Positions 32,702 through 42,386 of a DNA stretch of 64,000 bases are shown here, piece by piece (position 1 is the stretch's first letter; each line of letters opens with the position of its first letter). A model generated the notes under the pieces. It was given only the letters and a program-made list of their open reading frames with translations. It did not search any database and had not been told where the DNA came from. Source of the stretch: Thecaphora thlaspeos (taxonomy: Eukaryota; Basidiomycota; Ustilaginomycetes; Urocystidales; Glomosporiaceae). The DNA lies in contig UWYS01000004.1 of the NCBI GenBank assembly GCA_900291925.1, positions 930,001 through 994,000 of the forward strand, read 5' to 3'. The position numbers and the translations under genes are program-made.

Positions 32702-33934
32702 TTACTGGAAGGTGTCAAAGTCGATCTCCGACTCGCGGAGCTCGGGCTTGGCGTCGACGGCCAGCCAGGGCTTGGTGATGTAGTTACGGATGCTGTCGGG
32801 CAGGACGACAACGACGTTGACGCCCTCCTTGCTTCCGAAGCGCTCGTAGCCGGCGCCGCCGGGCTTGAGCCAGCTGATCGCAGCACCCATCGCGGCGCCC
32901 GAACTGCCGCCGGCGAGGAGTCCTTCGTCGCCAATCAAGCGGCGCGCGTAGGCGAAGCTGACGTCGTCGACGGTCTTGTACCACTCGTCGATCATCGTCT
33001 TGTCGAGCGTGTTGGGGTCAAAGTCGTAGCCGATGCCCTCGATCTTGTAAGCGCCGTCGACGCCCTCGGGGAGGGCGTTGAGCGAGGCCGGCAGCGCAAG
33101 GTCCGATCCGACGGGGTCGACGCCGAGCACGAAGCAATCCGGGTTGTGGTCGGCGCGCTTGAGCCTCGAGGCGATGCCGCTGACGGTGCCACCGGTGCCG
33201 ACGCCGCAGACGAGGACGTCGACGAGGCCGGACGACGAGACCTGGGCGGCCGACATCGCGACGGGGGCGAGGTCGATGGCGCTCTGCTCAGGCGAGTGGG
33301 CGCCCTGGGTCGAGTCGGGCGTCAGGGGGCGTGCGGCCGACTGAGCGTCCTTGATGTCCTTGGCCAGCCCGATGCTGAGCGAGGCCTGGGCGGGGGCGGC
33401 CTGGCCGTTGCCGATGGCCTCGATGAGCTCCTCTGCGGTGCCCCAATGTGCCATGGGGTTGTTCGGGTTGTTGTACTGATCGAGGATGACGGCGTCGGGG
33501 ATCTTTTCGGCGAGCCTGCGCGCGACCATGATGTTGGAGCGTGGGTCGTCGTGGGCGGCCTCTGTAGGCGTGCGGATGACCTCTGCGCCGAGCGCGCGGA
33601 GCGTGTTGACCTTTTCGGCCGACATCTTTTCCGGGAGGACGATGATGCAACGGTAGCCGCGGATGGCACAGGCTAGTGCGAGGCCGATGCCGGTGTTGCC
33701 GCTGGTCGGCTCGACGACAATCGACTTGCCAAGGATGAGAGTGCCGTCGCGCTCTGCCGAGAGAAGCATGCGCCTGGCGATGCGGTCCTTCACGCTGCCG
33801 CCGGCGTTGAAGTACTCGCACTTTGCCATGACGTTGCACTTGATGCCTTCGCTCGCGGGAATGCGGTTGAGTCGGATGAGCGGGGTGTCGCCGACGGCGC
33901 AAAGCGCGTCGGGGAGGACTGCCTGGGGACGCAT
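32702..33934 (-). CDS. CYS4: cystathionine beta-synthase, short form
   Basis: Single exon, 410 residues from ATG 33934 (MRPQAVLPDALCAVGDTPLI). It catalyses condensation of serine and homocysteine to cystathionine with PLP. The PLP lysine lies in GGSVKDRIARRM, the substrate/PLP-phosphate loops in EPTSGNTGIGLALA and GVGTGGTVSGIA, and the region DQYNNPNNPMAHWGTAEE is typical of fungal CBS rather than of cysteine synthase. Two departures: about 60 extra residues (APAQASLSIGLAKDIKDAQS onward) before VDVLVCGVGTGGT, and an end just after the catalytic core (ITKPWLAVDAKPEL), with no C-terminal CBS/Bateman pair. There is no N-terminal haem-binding region, as in other fungi. O-acetylserine-dependent cysteine synthase is a less likely alternative. 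The frame stays open upstream, but that sequence is leader-like. Confidence 0.9.
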   Translation of the reverse strand: MRPQAVLPDALCAVGDTPLIRLNRIPASEGIKCNVMAKCEYFNAGGSVKDRIARRMLLSAERDGTLILGKSIVVEPTSGNTGIGLALACAIRGYRCIIVLPEKMSAEKVNTLRALGAEVIRTPTEAAHDDPRSNIMVARRLAEKIPDAVILDQYNNPNNPMAHWGTAEELIEAIGNGQAAPAQASLSIGLAKDIKDAQSAARPLTPDSTQGAHSPEQSAIDLAPVAMSAAQVSSSGLVDVLVCGVGTGGTVSGIASRLKRADHNPDCFVLGVDPVGSDLALPASLNALPEGVDGAYKIEGIGYDFDPNTLDKTMIDEWYKTVDDVSFAYARRLIGDEGLLAGGSSGAAMGAAISWLKPGGAGYERFGSKEGVNVVVVLPDSIRNYITKPWLAVDAKPELRESEIDFDTFQ

Positions 33935-34867
33935 TGCGATGAGCTGATGGCCTGGATGAAAGCGGAAGAAGGGCGAAAGGCTCGGTGTTTGGGTCTGTTG
34001 GACTGAGCGAGCGAGGCGGTGGGAGGTTTGGAGAGGATGGGGAAGCAAAGTGGGGCTGTTGACTGTTGGAGTCAAAGATCGGTTCTGATCGCGATCAGTC
34101 GACCCTGGTGCAGCTACACTCGCAAAAGGGAGAGGGGGGGAAGAGGGGACAGTGGTGGTGGTGGTGGTGGTGATCAAGAGGGAAGGCGCTGGGACAAGGG
34201 GGCGCCAGCTCAGCACAAAAAAAAGTCGGAAATGACGCCTGGCGCGCCTCACCTTGGCAGGCTTGGCCCAGTGCGGCACGGGGCTGGATGCCAGAGAGCT
34301 CGCCACAATCAACGCTTGGAGCGAAAAAGAAAAAAAAAAAAGGGGGCCCTGGTGCCTATGGTAGGGCGGATGTGGGCCGATGCTGCGTGCGACGGAGCAG
34401 AGGCAGCCGCTCCATTCCCCCTGCGCATATGCCCAAAGCGACGGCCTGTCGTCGTCGTCGTCGTCATCGTCGTCGTCGTCGGCCTTTCCTGACGGCGGAA
34501 CAGCGGGCTGGCCGAGGTCAGCTGGACCCTGCCGCTACGTTTCCGACATGCAATGCAGGTTCCCGGCGCAAGTGCCGACATCGAATCGAGGAGCTGCACT
34601 CGCTGTCAGCTGACGGCCCGATCCTCGACATGCACCGCCTCGATCGGGAACTGCTCGCCCGCGTTCCGAGAGCTCGGCATTTCTTATTCCATGACCTTTT
34701 TCTTCCCGTTCGCCTTGCTCCACATCTGCTCGACGCTCTCCCATCTGCACACCTCTACCTGCTCATCAACCATCCTTCTACCGTCCCTCCGTCACCGCCA
34801 CCGTCGCCATCGCGGTCACACTCTCTGTCACCACAACAACTACCACCTCCGTCTTACAACCACCGCA
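33935..34867. other. divergent promoter region CBS / DUF1764 gene
   Basis: 930 bases between divergent start codons. It holds a GGT triplet repeat (34152-34172), a poly-A run (34329-34341) and a GTC triplet repeat (34448-34481). No gene seen; open frames are simple-repeat peptides. Confidence 0.6.
34448..34481. repeat. (GTC)n trinucleotide repeat
   Basis: Nearly pure GTC triplets with one ATC interruption, in the CBS/DUF1764 divergent promoter. Confidence 0.9.
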
Positions 34868-35711
34868 ATGCCGTCAGAGATCGACGACATCTTCTCCGCT
34901 AAGTCCTCGTCGTCCAAGAAGGCTCTCACCACCACCTCCTCCTCGTCTAAGAAGACGTCCATCCCCTCCTCTTCTTCCAAAGCGCCCCCGTCCTCTGCAC
35001 ACAGTAACGCTACACCATCTAGCAGCACTTCTAAGAGCAAGAAACGCAAAGCCACTCCCTCCTTCACCTCGACCTCCGTCGACATCGCCGACGTCGCCTC
35101 TCAACCATCAAAGAAGAGCAAACCTTCCAAGACGAAACGAAGAGAGGTCCAGGTCACACACGATCCTTCCACCGTCGTACCTTCCTCCTCCTCTGCAGCG
35201 GCGAAAAAGAGCGGTTGCAAGAAACCCACGAGCAAGTTGGAGAGTTACGGTGTGGAAAAGCAGAATGAACTAGAGGACTTTATGGATTCTAGAGGGTCTA
35301 GTCGTACGTACCGCTCCTTCCTGCGTCCATGCTCCTCGGATGACCTCGTATCGCTCGCTGATGACTCATCAAATTCCTTCTGACTCGAACGTGGTCTTGC
35401 AATCCTCTCAACGTTACAGGAAAGAGAACAGACGACGGTCTGCTCATCTACTCGGAGGCGGAACTGAAGATCGGTCAAGGTGGCGGTAAGTATGGTCCTG
35501 CTTCTCTCGCTTCCTTGTTGAGACTCGATGACGTTCTGACCCACCTCAACATACTTTACACCACGTCCCGACTTCGCATATAGATACGCCGCTCTGTCCG
35601 TTCGACTGTGACTGCTGTACGTTCCGGCTTCACCCTAGCCTCACTCGCAGAACGAGACCGACGGACTCACGGACCGTCTTTACCAATTCATATTTCCTCG
35701 CAGGCTTTTGA
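34868..35711 (+). CDS. DUF1764 family protein
   Basis: Four exons, 34868-35303, 35420-35485, 35584-35616 and 35704-35711, encode 180 residues. The N-terminal 140 residues are Ser/Lys-rich and disordered (KSKKRKATPSF, KKSKPSKTKRRE), typical of nuclear or nucleolar proteins. The conserved C-terminal signature of the eukaryotic DUF1764 family is assembled only by splicing: exon 2 gives RKRTDDGLLIYSEAELKIGQ, exon 3 gives TPLCPFDCDC, and an 8-nt last exon (GC TTT TGA) completes CF and the stop. Donors of exons 1 and 3 are GTACGT; that of exon 2 is GTAAGT. All phases close and the family terminus CPFDCDCCF is reproduced exactly, which supports the tiny exon. Function is unknown; the Cys cluster may bind metal. 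Divergent from CBS. Confidence 0.92.
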
Positions 35712-35938
35712 CAACATCCACTAGGCCTCTCACACAGCCACAACGATGTGTTGATGAGGATGTGGTTTGAAAATCAGGGGTATACACGCAACATACCGTC
35801 GCTCCCTCTCCTTCTCGCTCTCCGCCTAGGGAGCGACGGCGTATGATAAATACAAACACAACCTGCGGCCAGACCCGCAGGACCGTACCGCCCGCTAGTG
35901 CTCGCGAATCCTTCTAGCTGCCTAGGTTCGCCCCTCTT

Positions 35939-38362
35939 TCAAGTGGGGATGAAGAAATCGTCATCCTGACTGCCGCCTTTCACCCCAAACAACCTCGCAT
36001 ACCAAGGCTTCGGCGCTGGCTGCGGTGAAAAGAGTCCTTCTTCTCCAAAATCTGGCGCGAACGCGTACGGCATCGACATGGTGTTGGCCGTGTGGAACGC
36101 ATAGACCTCTTCCTTGCTCAACGCCGCCGTCGGACTGGGCGCGCGACAGTGGGGATGATGCTGATGCAGTCCGCGTCCATGCTGGACGGGTGCCATGAGG
36201 GTGCCCAGCACGATGCCAAAGACGATGGCCAGGGGGGTAAGGTAGATCTCGGTTCGACGGAGCAGAATACGGTCGAGCGCCGGCACGTGGCTCCAAATGG
36301 ATTTGGGGTGAGCCAGGAGGGGCCGGTTATCGCCCATGAGCGCCTTTGCTTTGAGAGGTTCAGAGACTGGCAATGGAGGTTCCGGCCGCGCTTGGTCGGA
36401 CTGCGAGGCGTCGAGCTCCAGCGGCGCGATTTCATCCATCGTGGCGGCGGCCAGCATCTTCGGCGTCGTCTCGTGCTCTTCGCCCTCGCCCTTGTCCGAA
36501 GCGGGTGGTGAGGCGGGTGGCATCGTCGTCGTCGCCGCCGTTGTTGCTGCTTCCGATTCTTGCGTCTGCAATGTTGTCGATGTCAGATCTGACGCTGACG
36601 TTAACGACGATGCTGATGTTGGTGGTGCTGCGGCGTCCGCTCCTGCCGCTCCGTCGTCGTGCGTCGCCCGAATGGCCAGCTCGCCCGAAGTCTTTGACGT
36701 CAGCGTTGGCGTCGTCGGGAACTTCAGGCTGATGGGCGAGTTTGCGCCGGCTCTCTTCATGCTGCGGATCGAGCCGTTCTTGCTACCGCTGCCGCCGGCA
36801 CTGATCGACCGCGAATCGTCGTCGCCATTGACGCTGGCCGTCCCGCTGGCCGTCGAGAGACCGTCGCCTTCCGAATCCCAGTTGTAGTCGGGCTCGGACG
36901 GCGGCGCAGAGGGTGTGTTGGACCGCTCGGGGCGGCCGTCGCCGAGCGACGACGTGCTCCTACTCGTCACGTCGCCCATCTCGGAGCTGAGACGCCGGTG
37001 TCTGCTGAGGATGCTGTCGGCGTCCGATTCCCTCTCGCGCAGCGTCTCGATCATGGTCTGCAGTGCGCTGTTGGCCGACTTTGAGTCGGCCAGCGCCTCC
37101 TCGAGCGGCTCCAGCTGGCTCTCCAGCTCGTCGATCCTGCGATCGGCACGGGCCATGTCGGCCTCCTTCTCCTGGACCTGGAAGGCAAGCCGGTCGACCT
37201 CCTCCTGCTTGCGCTCGACGCGCTCCGTCTCCTTGAGCAGCTGTTGACGGATGCGCTCGGTCGTATCACACTGGTCCTCGCGCTCTTTCTGCAGGTGGCT
37301 GTGGTCCTTTTTCAGGCTGTCGTGGTCGGTGCGCAGCTTGCGGTAGGCCGAATCGTCCTCCCGGCGCTTCTTTTGCATCTCGCTCACCTCCGACTCGAGC
37401 CGCTCGATGTAAGTCTGGCGCGACTGCGATTTGACCCGGAGCTCCTTATTCTCCTTGGCCGATTCTCTGAGCTGTGAGGCGAGCTCGTCAGTGTGTTCCT
37501 GCAGCTCAAACATGCGTGTCTCGTAGTTGTCCTCGAGGCCATGGAGCTTTTCCAGCTTCTGCTCGCGCTCAGTGAGCTGCTCGTTGAGCTTGTCGATGGT
37601 TGAGGCGCGCTCGTGGAGCAACTGCTCGAGGCCGCCCAGCTTGCTCTCGTCGTCGCGCAGTTGCTGCTTGAGGAGGTCGAGATTCTGCGCCTGCTCGGCG
37701 AGCTCCTCCTCGAGCTGTGCGATGCGCCGATTCGCCTCGGCCAGATCACGCTGCGTTCTGTCGACAAGGTCGGCCGCTGCCAGGGCGGACGCCGACGACG
37801 CTGAGGCTTCGCGGCTGCGGCTGAGCGGCGAGCTGACGTAGGCGACATCGCCGCCGATCAAGGCCGCGGCAGCCGAAGCGGTTGGGCTGCGGGTCAAGGT
37901 GCGCTCGGCGGGGCTGCTGTGACGGCCCCGCAGACGCGGCGGACGAGGCCGGATGAAGGAGGGGCTGCCGGTAGCCCTCCCCTTGAAGAGGGTGCCGGGC
38001 TCTGCGTCCTCTTCGGACGACGTGTCGGTGCCGGCCTGCTGCTCCATGGCGGGGCTCTGGCATGGGCTCCTGGCCGCTTCGTGGCTGACGACGAGGCTGA
38101 TGAGGTCGTGCGAGTGGACAGGTATGTCGCCGTTGGAGGCGGCAAAGTCGAGAAACCTGATGTGGTCGCGGGGCTGGAAGAAGGGCTGCCCCTGTATGCG
38201 CTGGAACTCGTCAAACATGTCGGGCAGGTCACGCACCAAGACCGTCTCGGAACCCTTGGCAAAATCGTGGAACAACGTCTCTGCGCGCTTGCGGAGCTCG
38301 TCGTTGCCGTCAGAGGCGGCTTCGACGTCGGTGCCGAAGGGCGGTCCCAGAGCGGACTGCAT
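35939..38362 (-). CDS. coiled-coil protein with C-terminal membrane anchor
   Basis: Single exon, 807 residues from MQSALGPPFGTD. Residues about 20-95 form a helical module (RAETLFHDFAKGSETVLVRD ... RFLDFAASNGDIPVHSHDLI) resembling a pair of degenerate EF-hands. A Ser/Arg-rich linker follows, then a long coiled coil at about 200-440 (LAEANRRIAQLEEELAEQAQ, KDHSHLQKEREDQCDTTERI, and so on), then about 250 residues of Ser/Thr/Ala-rich linker. Near residue 705-725 there is one hydrophobic segment (YLTPLAIVFGIVLGTLMAPV) and a tail of about 80 residues ending FFIPT. The order EF-hand-like, coiled coil, single TM, short tail is that of KASH-type or tail-anchored organelle tethers, but no KASH signature is visible, so this remains a structural description. 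It converges with the DUF1764 gene (227 bases between ends). Confidence 0.82.
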   Translation of the reverse strand: MQSALGPPFGTDVEAASDGNDELRKRAETLFHDFAKGSETVLVRDLPDMFDEFQRIQGQPFFQPRDHIRFLDFAASNGDIPVHSHDLISLVVSHEAARSPCQSPAMEQQAGTDTSSEEDAEPGTLFKGRATGSPSFIRPRPPRLRGRHSSPAERTLTRSPTASAAAALIGGDVAYVSSPLSRSREASASSASALAAADLVDRTQRDLAEANRRIAQLEEELAEQAQNLDLLKQQLRDDESKLGGLEQLLHERASTIDKLNEQLTEREQKLEKLHGLEDNYETRMFELQEHTDELASQLRESAKENKELRVKSQSRQTYIERLESEVSEMQKKRREDDSAYRKLRTDHDSLKKDHSHLQKEREDQCDTTERIRQQLLKETERVERKQEEVDRLAFQVQEKEADMARADRRIDELESQLEPLEEALADSKSANSALQTMIETLRERESDADSILSRHRRLSSEMGDVTSRSTSSLGDGRPERSNTPSAPPSEPDYNWDSEGDGLSTASGTASVNGDDDSRSISAGGSGSKNGSIRSMKRAGANSPISLKFPTTPTLTSKTSGELAIRATHDDGAAGADAAAPPTSASSLTSASDLTSTTLQTQESEAATTAATTTMPPASPPASDKGEGEEHETTPKMLAAATMDEIAPLELDASQSDQARPEPPLPVSEPLKAKALMGDNRPLLAHPKSIWSHVPALDRILLRRTEIYLTPLAIVFGIVLGTLMAPVQHGRGLHQHHPHCRAPSPTAALSKEEVYAFHTANTMSMPYAFAPDFGEEGLFSPQPAPKPWYARLFGVKGGSQDDDFFIPT

Positions 38363-38867
38363 GGCGGGCAGCTAGGCTAGACGAGGCTGGCCGGGGTGGA
38401 TCGAGGGGTCGTGATGCTTCTACGTCTTCGTCAGAGGGACAGACGATCTAGACTACTGTATGCCAAGTCTGATGGATGCGATGGAGGAGCGGATGTTGCG
38501 CGTGTAGTCTAGCAGGCTGCGCCGAGGCTCGCCAGGGCGGCGGCGGCGGTGGGGCGGGTGGGTTGGCCGGCAAGGAAAAAGGGGCCAGGCCCAGCGGCGG
38601 CATGTAAGACCTGTTGTGGATGGTGTGCCGAGCGTCGATTGAGGATGGCGGGCGGGCTGGACGGTGGTTGGAATGGGTCAGTGGTGGTGGAGGGAAGGCA
38701 ACAACAGCCGTCCGTCCGAGGTCTGTGTGACGTGCAGGGAGAGGGCTAGCAGTCCAGGCTGCGAGCATGGGTGGAGCAGCTCTGTGATCTCCCAAAGAAA
38801 TGACGTACCTTCGCAAAAGTCACACTCTGTCACGCATCAGGGTCCATTATAAAATTACGTGAGAGTG

Positions 38868-38876
38868 TATATATAA
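38868..38876 (+). promoter_or_regulatory. TATA-like box upstream of tRNA-Glu
   Basis: TATATATAA lies about 25-33 bases before the tRNA 5' end, the position used by TFIIIB in many fungal Pol III genes. Confidence 0.5.
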
Positions 38877-38900
38877 GCTTCTGCACACTTCTATCGGGTT

Positions 38901-39017
38901 TTCTTGTTACTACAATGGTTAGTATAGGACACTCTCATTCCTCGTCAACGGCCACTTTCGCTTCTGAAAGTAGGTTCGAAACCTGTTCAGATCGGGGTTC
39001 GATTCCACGGCTGGGAA
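38901..39017 (+). tRNA. tRNA-Glu(CTC) with a 45-nt intron
   Basis: A cloverleaf can be built: acceptor TTCTTGT/GCTGGGA, D arm CTAC-AATGGTTAGT-ATA, anticodon stem GGACA/TGTTC with loop C-T-CTC-A-C, intron 38938-38982 after position 37, T arm CGGGG-TTCGATT-CCACG, discriminator A at 39017. The A box (AATGGTTAGT) and B box (GGTTCGATTCC) are standard, and a T-run (39022-39027) follows. The acceptor stem has three G-T pairs and one T-T mismatch, and the T stem one mismatch, so it may be a weakened or pseudogene copy. Confidence 0.6.
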
Positions 39018-39338
39018 ATGGCTTTTTGTCTGCATTTTTAAAAACCCTTGCTTGCCTTGTGGCCCAGCGCTTGACAGACGGCTCCGGTCTTCTCACACCG
39101 TCCTTCCAGAGGGCAAGCATGTCGAGGGGAGCACGATGACGATGTCAATGTACAATTAACAAGTCAATTACAGATAAGTACAGATGGTAAAGCGGGAACG
39201 ACGTTGCGACGAGCGAGACGGTGAAGGACAAAGTAACAATGGAGCGAAGGATGATCGGGGAGAAGGGAGGGAATGGTCGGCTCGTGCGGCTGAAAGGAGA
39301 CGGGACGGGGTATGGGAGCGTAGCACAAGGGAGGGGTA

Positions 39339-42300
39339 TCAAGTTCGCACCTTCTGTGCATCCTTTGTAATGGAGGTCAGTCCGACCTCTTGTCGAGGCG
39401 ATGACGAAAGCACGTCCTGTGGTTGCTGCATCAGACGAGGTGGCGAGGCTCCGTACTCGCTGCTGGCGACGCGGCTCATACTACTGCTCGACAGAGACGA
39501 GCTCTGCTGGATCTCGTGCCACCCCCTCTCGTCCCTGTAGGCTTCGAGGGCCGCTACGGCCGCCTCTGCGGCTGCCCAGGCCACTTTGACCGCCTTGACG
39601 TGCAGGTCGTGTTTCCTGACAAAGCGCAAGGCGAGCGACGTCTGGTGCACCGCCATCTGCGTCCCCTTTTCCGTCAGGCTGCACCGCGCATCGAGCACTG
39701 CGAGCAGAGAGACAATCTGGCGCAGCAGCTGGTAGAGCTGCGAAGGGAGCGGCGAGCGTTTCAGCGCGCGGGCGAGCGAGGCAGAGAGGAGGATCAGACG
39801 ATCCTCGGCGCTCATGCTGGCGTCCTGGCCGTCGTGGATCGTCGCAGGGTCCAGCAGTTGCATCTTTGGGTCGCCGGCGTGAGCCATACGCTCCACCGAT
39901 TCCATCCCGTCTGCGGCGGACGTGCCCGGGTAGGACGATGACGCCGAAGATGCCCGTGCCTTCTCCGTCTTGGCAATCGTCCAAAGGCTGCTGGCGAGCG
40001 CGTTGGCGGCCGAGCTGGCAAAAGCGACGGTCAATTCCCACTGCTTCGAGTTCTGGCTGGCTGCTCGCACCCAGGCCGTCCTTGGCGTCGTGGTACCGCA
40101 GACCGGAGTCGACGAAGGCAGCGGCGGCGATAACGATGATGCTGAAGCTCCTGCTTCTGCGAGATCTTCGCCCGTCTCAAGGTCCGTGAATCTGGGCGAG
40201 GCCGGAGCTGCGGGAGTCCTAGATCCGCGCGGCGCGAGCGCAGAGAGTTTCGCCGAGAGCGCCGAGAGGGCACCAGCGCCGATCGTCAGACCGATGTCGA
40301 GCATGCTGCTGCCGACCTTGCCGGCGAAGCTGGTCGTCCGCTCTGATGCCTTGGCGGCCGCGTGGGCGCGCGCGAACACGCCGTCATGGAGGATACTGCT
40401 GGGCCCGGCGCCGCCGTGGTAGTGGTGGTGCACGACCGTGGGGCCCTGCTGCTCGCGGAGTGCCATCCGCTCACGCTCCACCTCGAGCTCGCGCTTCATC
40501 GCCTCGGCCTTTTGCAGCTCGGCCTTGGCGTCGAAACCGAGCTTGCCCATCCCATCTTCGAGCCTCTGGCGGATGTCGTTACGCTGCTTGTCGTTGAGGT
40601 CCGTCGCCTCGCGGTCCGAGATCGCAGAGATCAGGTAGCCCAGCGACGAGATGTAAAGATCGAGCGAGAAGCCAAGGTCCTCTTCGTCCTCGTCGATGCC
40701 GTCATCGATGCGGCCGCCGTCGGCCTTCTCGTCGAGCTCGGCCAGCGAATCATCGGTCGACGGTCGCCTGCTGAGTTGCCTGTCCGATCCGGCGAGCGCC
40801 GAGCCGTGGTGCCAGTGCCCGCCCTCGATCGCGAGGCCGAGCGCTCCGGTTGGGCCGCCCTCAATCGCCCTCGCAGAGGCGGGCCTGCGACGTTGGGCCT
40901 GCAACTCGGCCCTACGTGCCTGTTTCTCGTCCCAGGCCCGCTCATCCGCTTCCGCCGCCTGGGCGGCCTCGACAGCCAGGCTAACGGCCTTGTCGAGCCT
41001 CCTGCGATCGAGCTTGACGGGCTGTCTTGCGGAGGTCGGGGTGGCCAAGCCACCAGCGGATACTGCTGCTGGGACGAGCAAATCATTGCGCCTCGTCGGT
41101 GGGCTGTTGGGCTCCGATTCGGTGCTGCGCGACGATGACGCGGACGATGAGGTCAGCGACGGCGCAAAGCGGGCGGGGACCCATGCCGCAGCGATCCCGC
41201 GAATCGACTGGATGGAGCGCGTGCGGAAGCCGGCGACTCGAACGGCCGACTTGACCTCTTCTCCGCCGTCACCGTCGACGAGCGTCTCGGAGTCAGTGCT
41301 GCCCATCAGGTGCTTGGAAGCGCCGCTGAGCGAGATAGTCCTGTACGACGGTGCGGATGAGGTCGCATTCGATGTCGTCATCGTCGTTCGGGCGCAGGCG
41401 GCGCTCGCTTTGCCCATGTAGGACCTCGACAGCGTTTGCCACTGCGGCATCGAGGTGGTGCGTGCGTGCCGCGAGGGGCTTCGGCCCGGCTTGACGGTGT
41501 TGGCAACGGACACGGTGTCCGAATCCGTCTTGCGCAGCGATGCGCTCGGGGAACCTCTGATCGACGTGGCAGGGGTGAAGGTCGCGACGGACAACGAGCT
41601 GGGCGTTTCTCCAAGGCTCGTCTCTGCGGTGCTGTCAGCGGACGAAGGGACGGATGGCGATCGTTGCTCAGGCAGATCTAGGTTGGCGGCCGAGGGAAAG
41701 GCTATCGACGAAGCCGGCCTCTGCTGCTGCTGCTGCTGGGGAAGGCTCGATATGCCGGGGCTGCAAAGGAGGGGAAGGGGTTTGACGGGCACGAGGATCA
41801 AAGTCAGGGTGCAGCTGATGTCAGTACGAGAAGGGACGCATATCATCTACCCGCGCCAGCACAGATGACGAGCGAGACACCGGCAGTGCTATTGTGCAGG
41901 AGCCTGCTGTCTGAAAGGGACGGCAAGAGGCTAGCCCCTGAGCCGAGCGAAACGCTGAATGTGCCGCAGCTGAGTCCAGGGGCGGGGGGAGGGGTTATAG
42001 CAAGAACACCAATCAGCCACTACTCACCCAGGTGAGTATCGCGGACGAACCTGGTCGAGGAGGCTGGTCATGGGCCTGGCCTCTTGGGGGCCGTTGGTCT
42101 CTGTCCCGTCGGCCCAATCGGACGGAGTCGGGTGCGAGATGATGAGTTCAGCATCGGTGCGGAGGGTATCGCGGGCAGCGAGAGGCGACTGTCCATTGCC
42201 GTTGCTGCTGCTGCTATCACTGCCGCCGCCGCCGTTGGTGATAGAGGAGCCGCCGGCGAGGAGGGAACCGAACGAGTTGAGGCTGGAAAAGAGCGACGAG

Positions 42301-42386
42301 GTCCTCCTGTGCTGGTGGCGCGAACGGCTCGCGTTGCCGCTTGTGCCGGCTAGAGGTGCAGTGGCTCCAGCGAGGTCGTCGACCAT
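39339..42386 (-). CDS. large uncharacterised protein
   Basis: Two exons, 42386-42028 and 41760-39339, encode 926 residues; the 267-nt intron is GTGAGT...CCTTTGCAG and splits a Gly codon. The first 330 residues are Ser/Thr/Pro-rich and disordered, with a poly-Gln run (six Q) coded by a CTG-type triplet repeat near 41721-41738. A helical Ala/Arg/Gln-rich segment ([20 protein letters not shown]) follows, then an acidic patch ([20 protein letters not shown]), a helix with [16 protein letters not shown], a small hydrophobic stretch ([21 protein letters not shown]), and a well-ordered C-terminal helical region ([20 protein letters not shown] ... [19 protein letters not shown]). I recognise no family. 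It is clearly coding from its length, bias and phase-consistent intron. Start chosen at [11 protein letters not shown], the first ATG of the open frame. Confidence 0.78.

Larger units (their letters stand above)
38363..39338. other. intergenic region containing a tRNA gene
   Basis: About 975 bases between two minus-strand genes. Apart from the tRNA-Glu gene and its TATA-like box I see nothing coding; 38510-38750 is the GC-rich 5' flank of the coiled-coil gene. Confidence 0.6.

Noticed and set aside
32666..33676. 336-codon open frame antisense to cystathionine beta-synthase
   Set aside because: Same codon-bias shadow; peptide is Asp/Gly/Val/Ala-rich without domain features.
40362..41138. 258-codon open frame antisense to the uncharacterised 926-residue gene
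   Set aside because: Shadow of the sense frame, which has the phase-consistent intron and codon bias.
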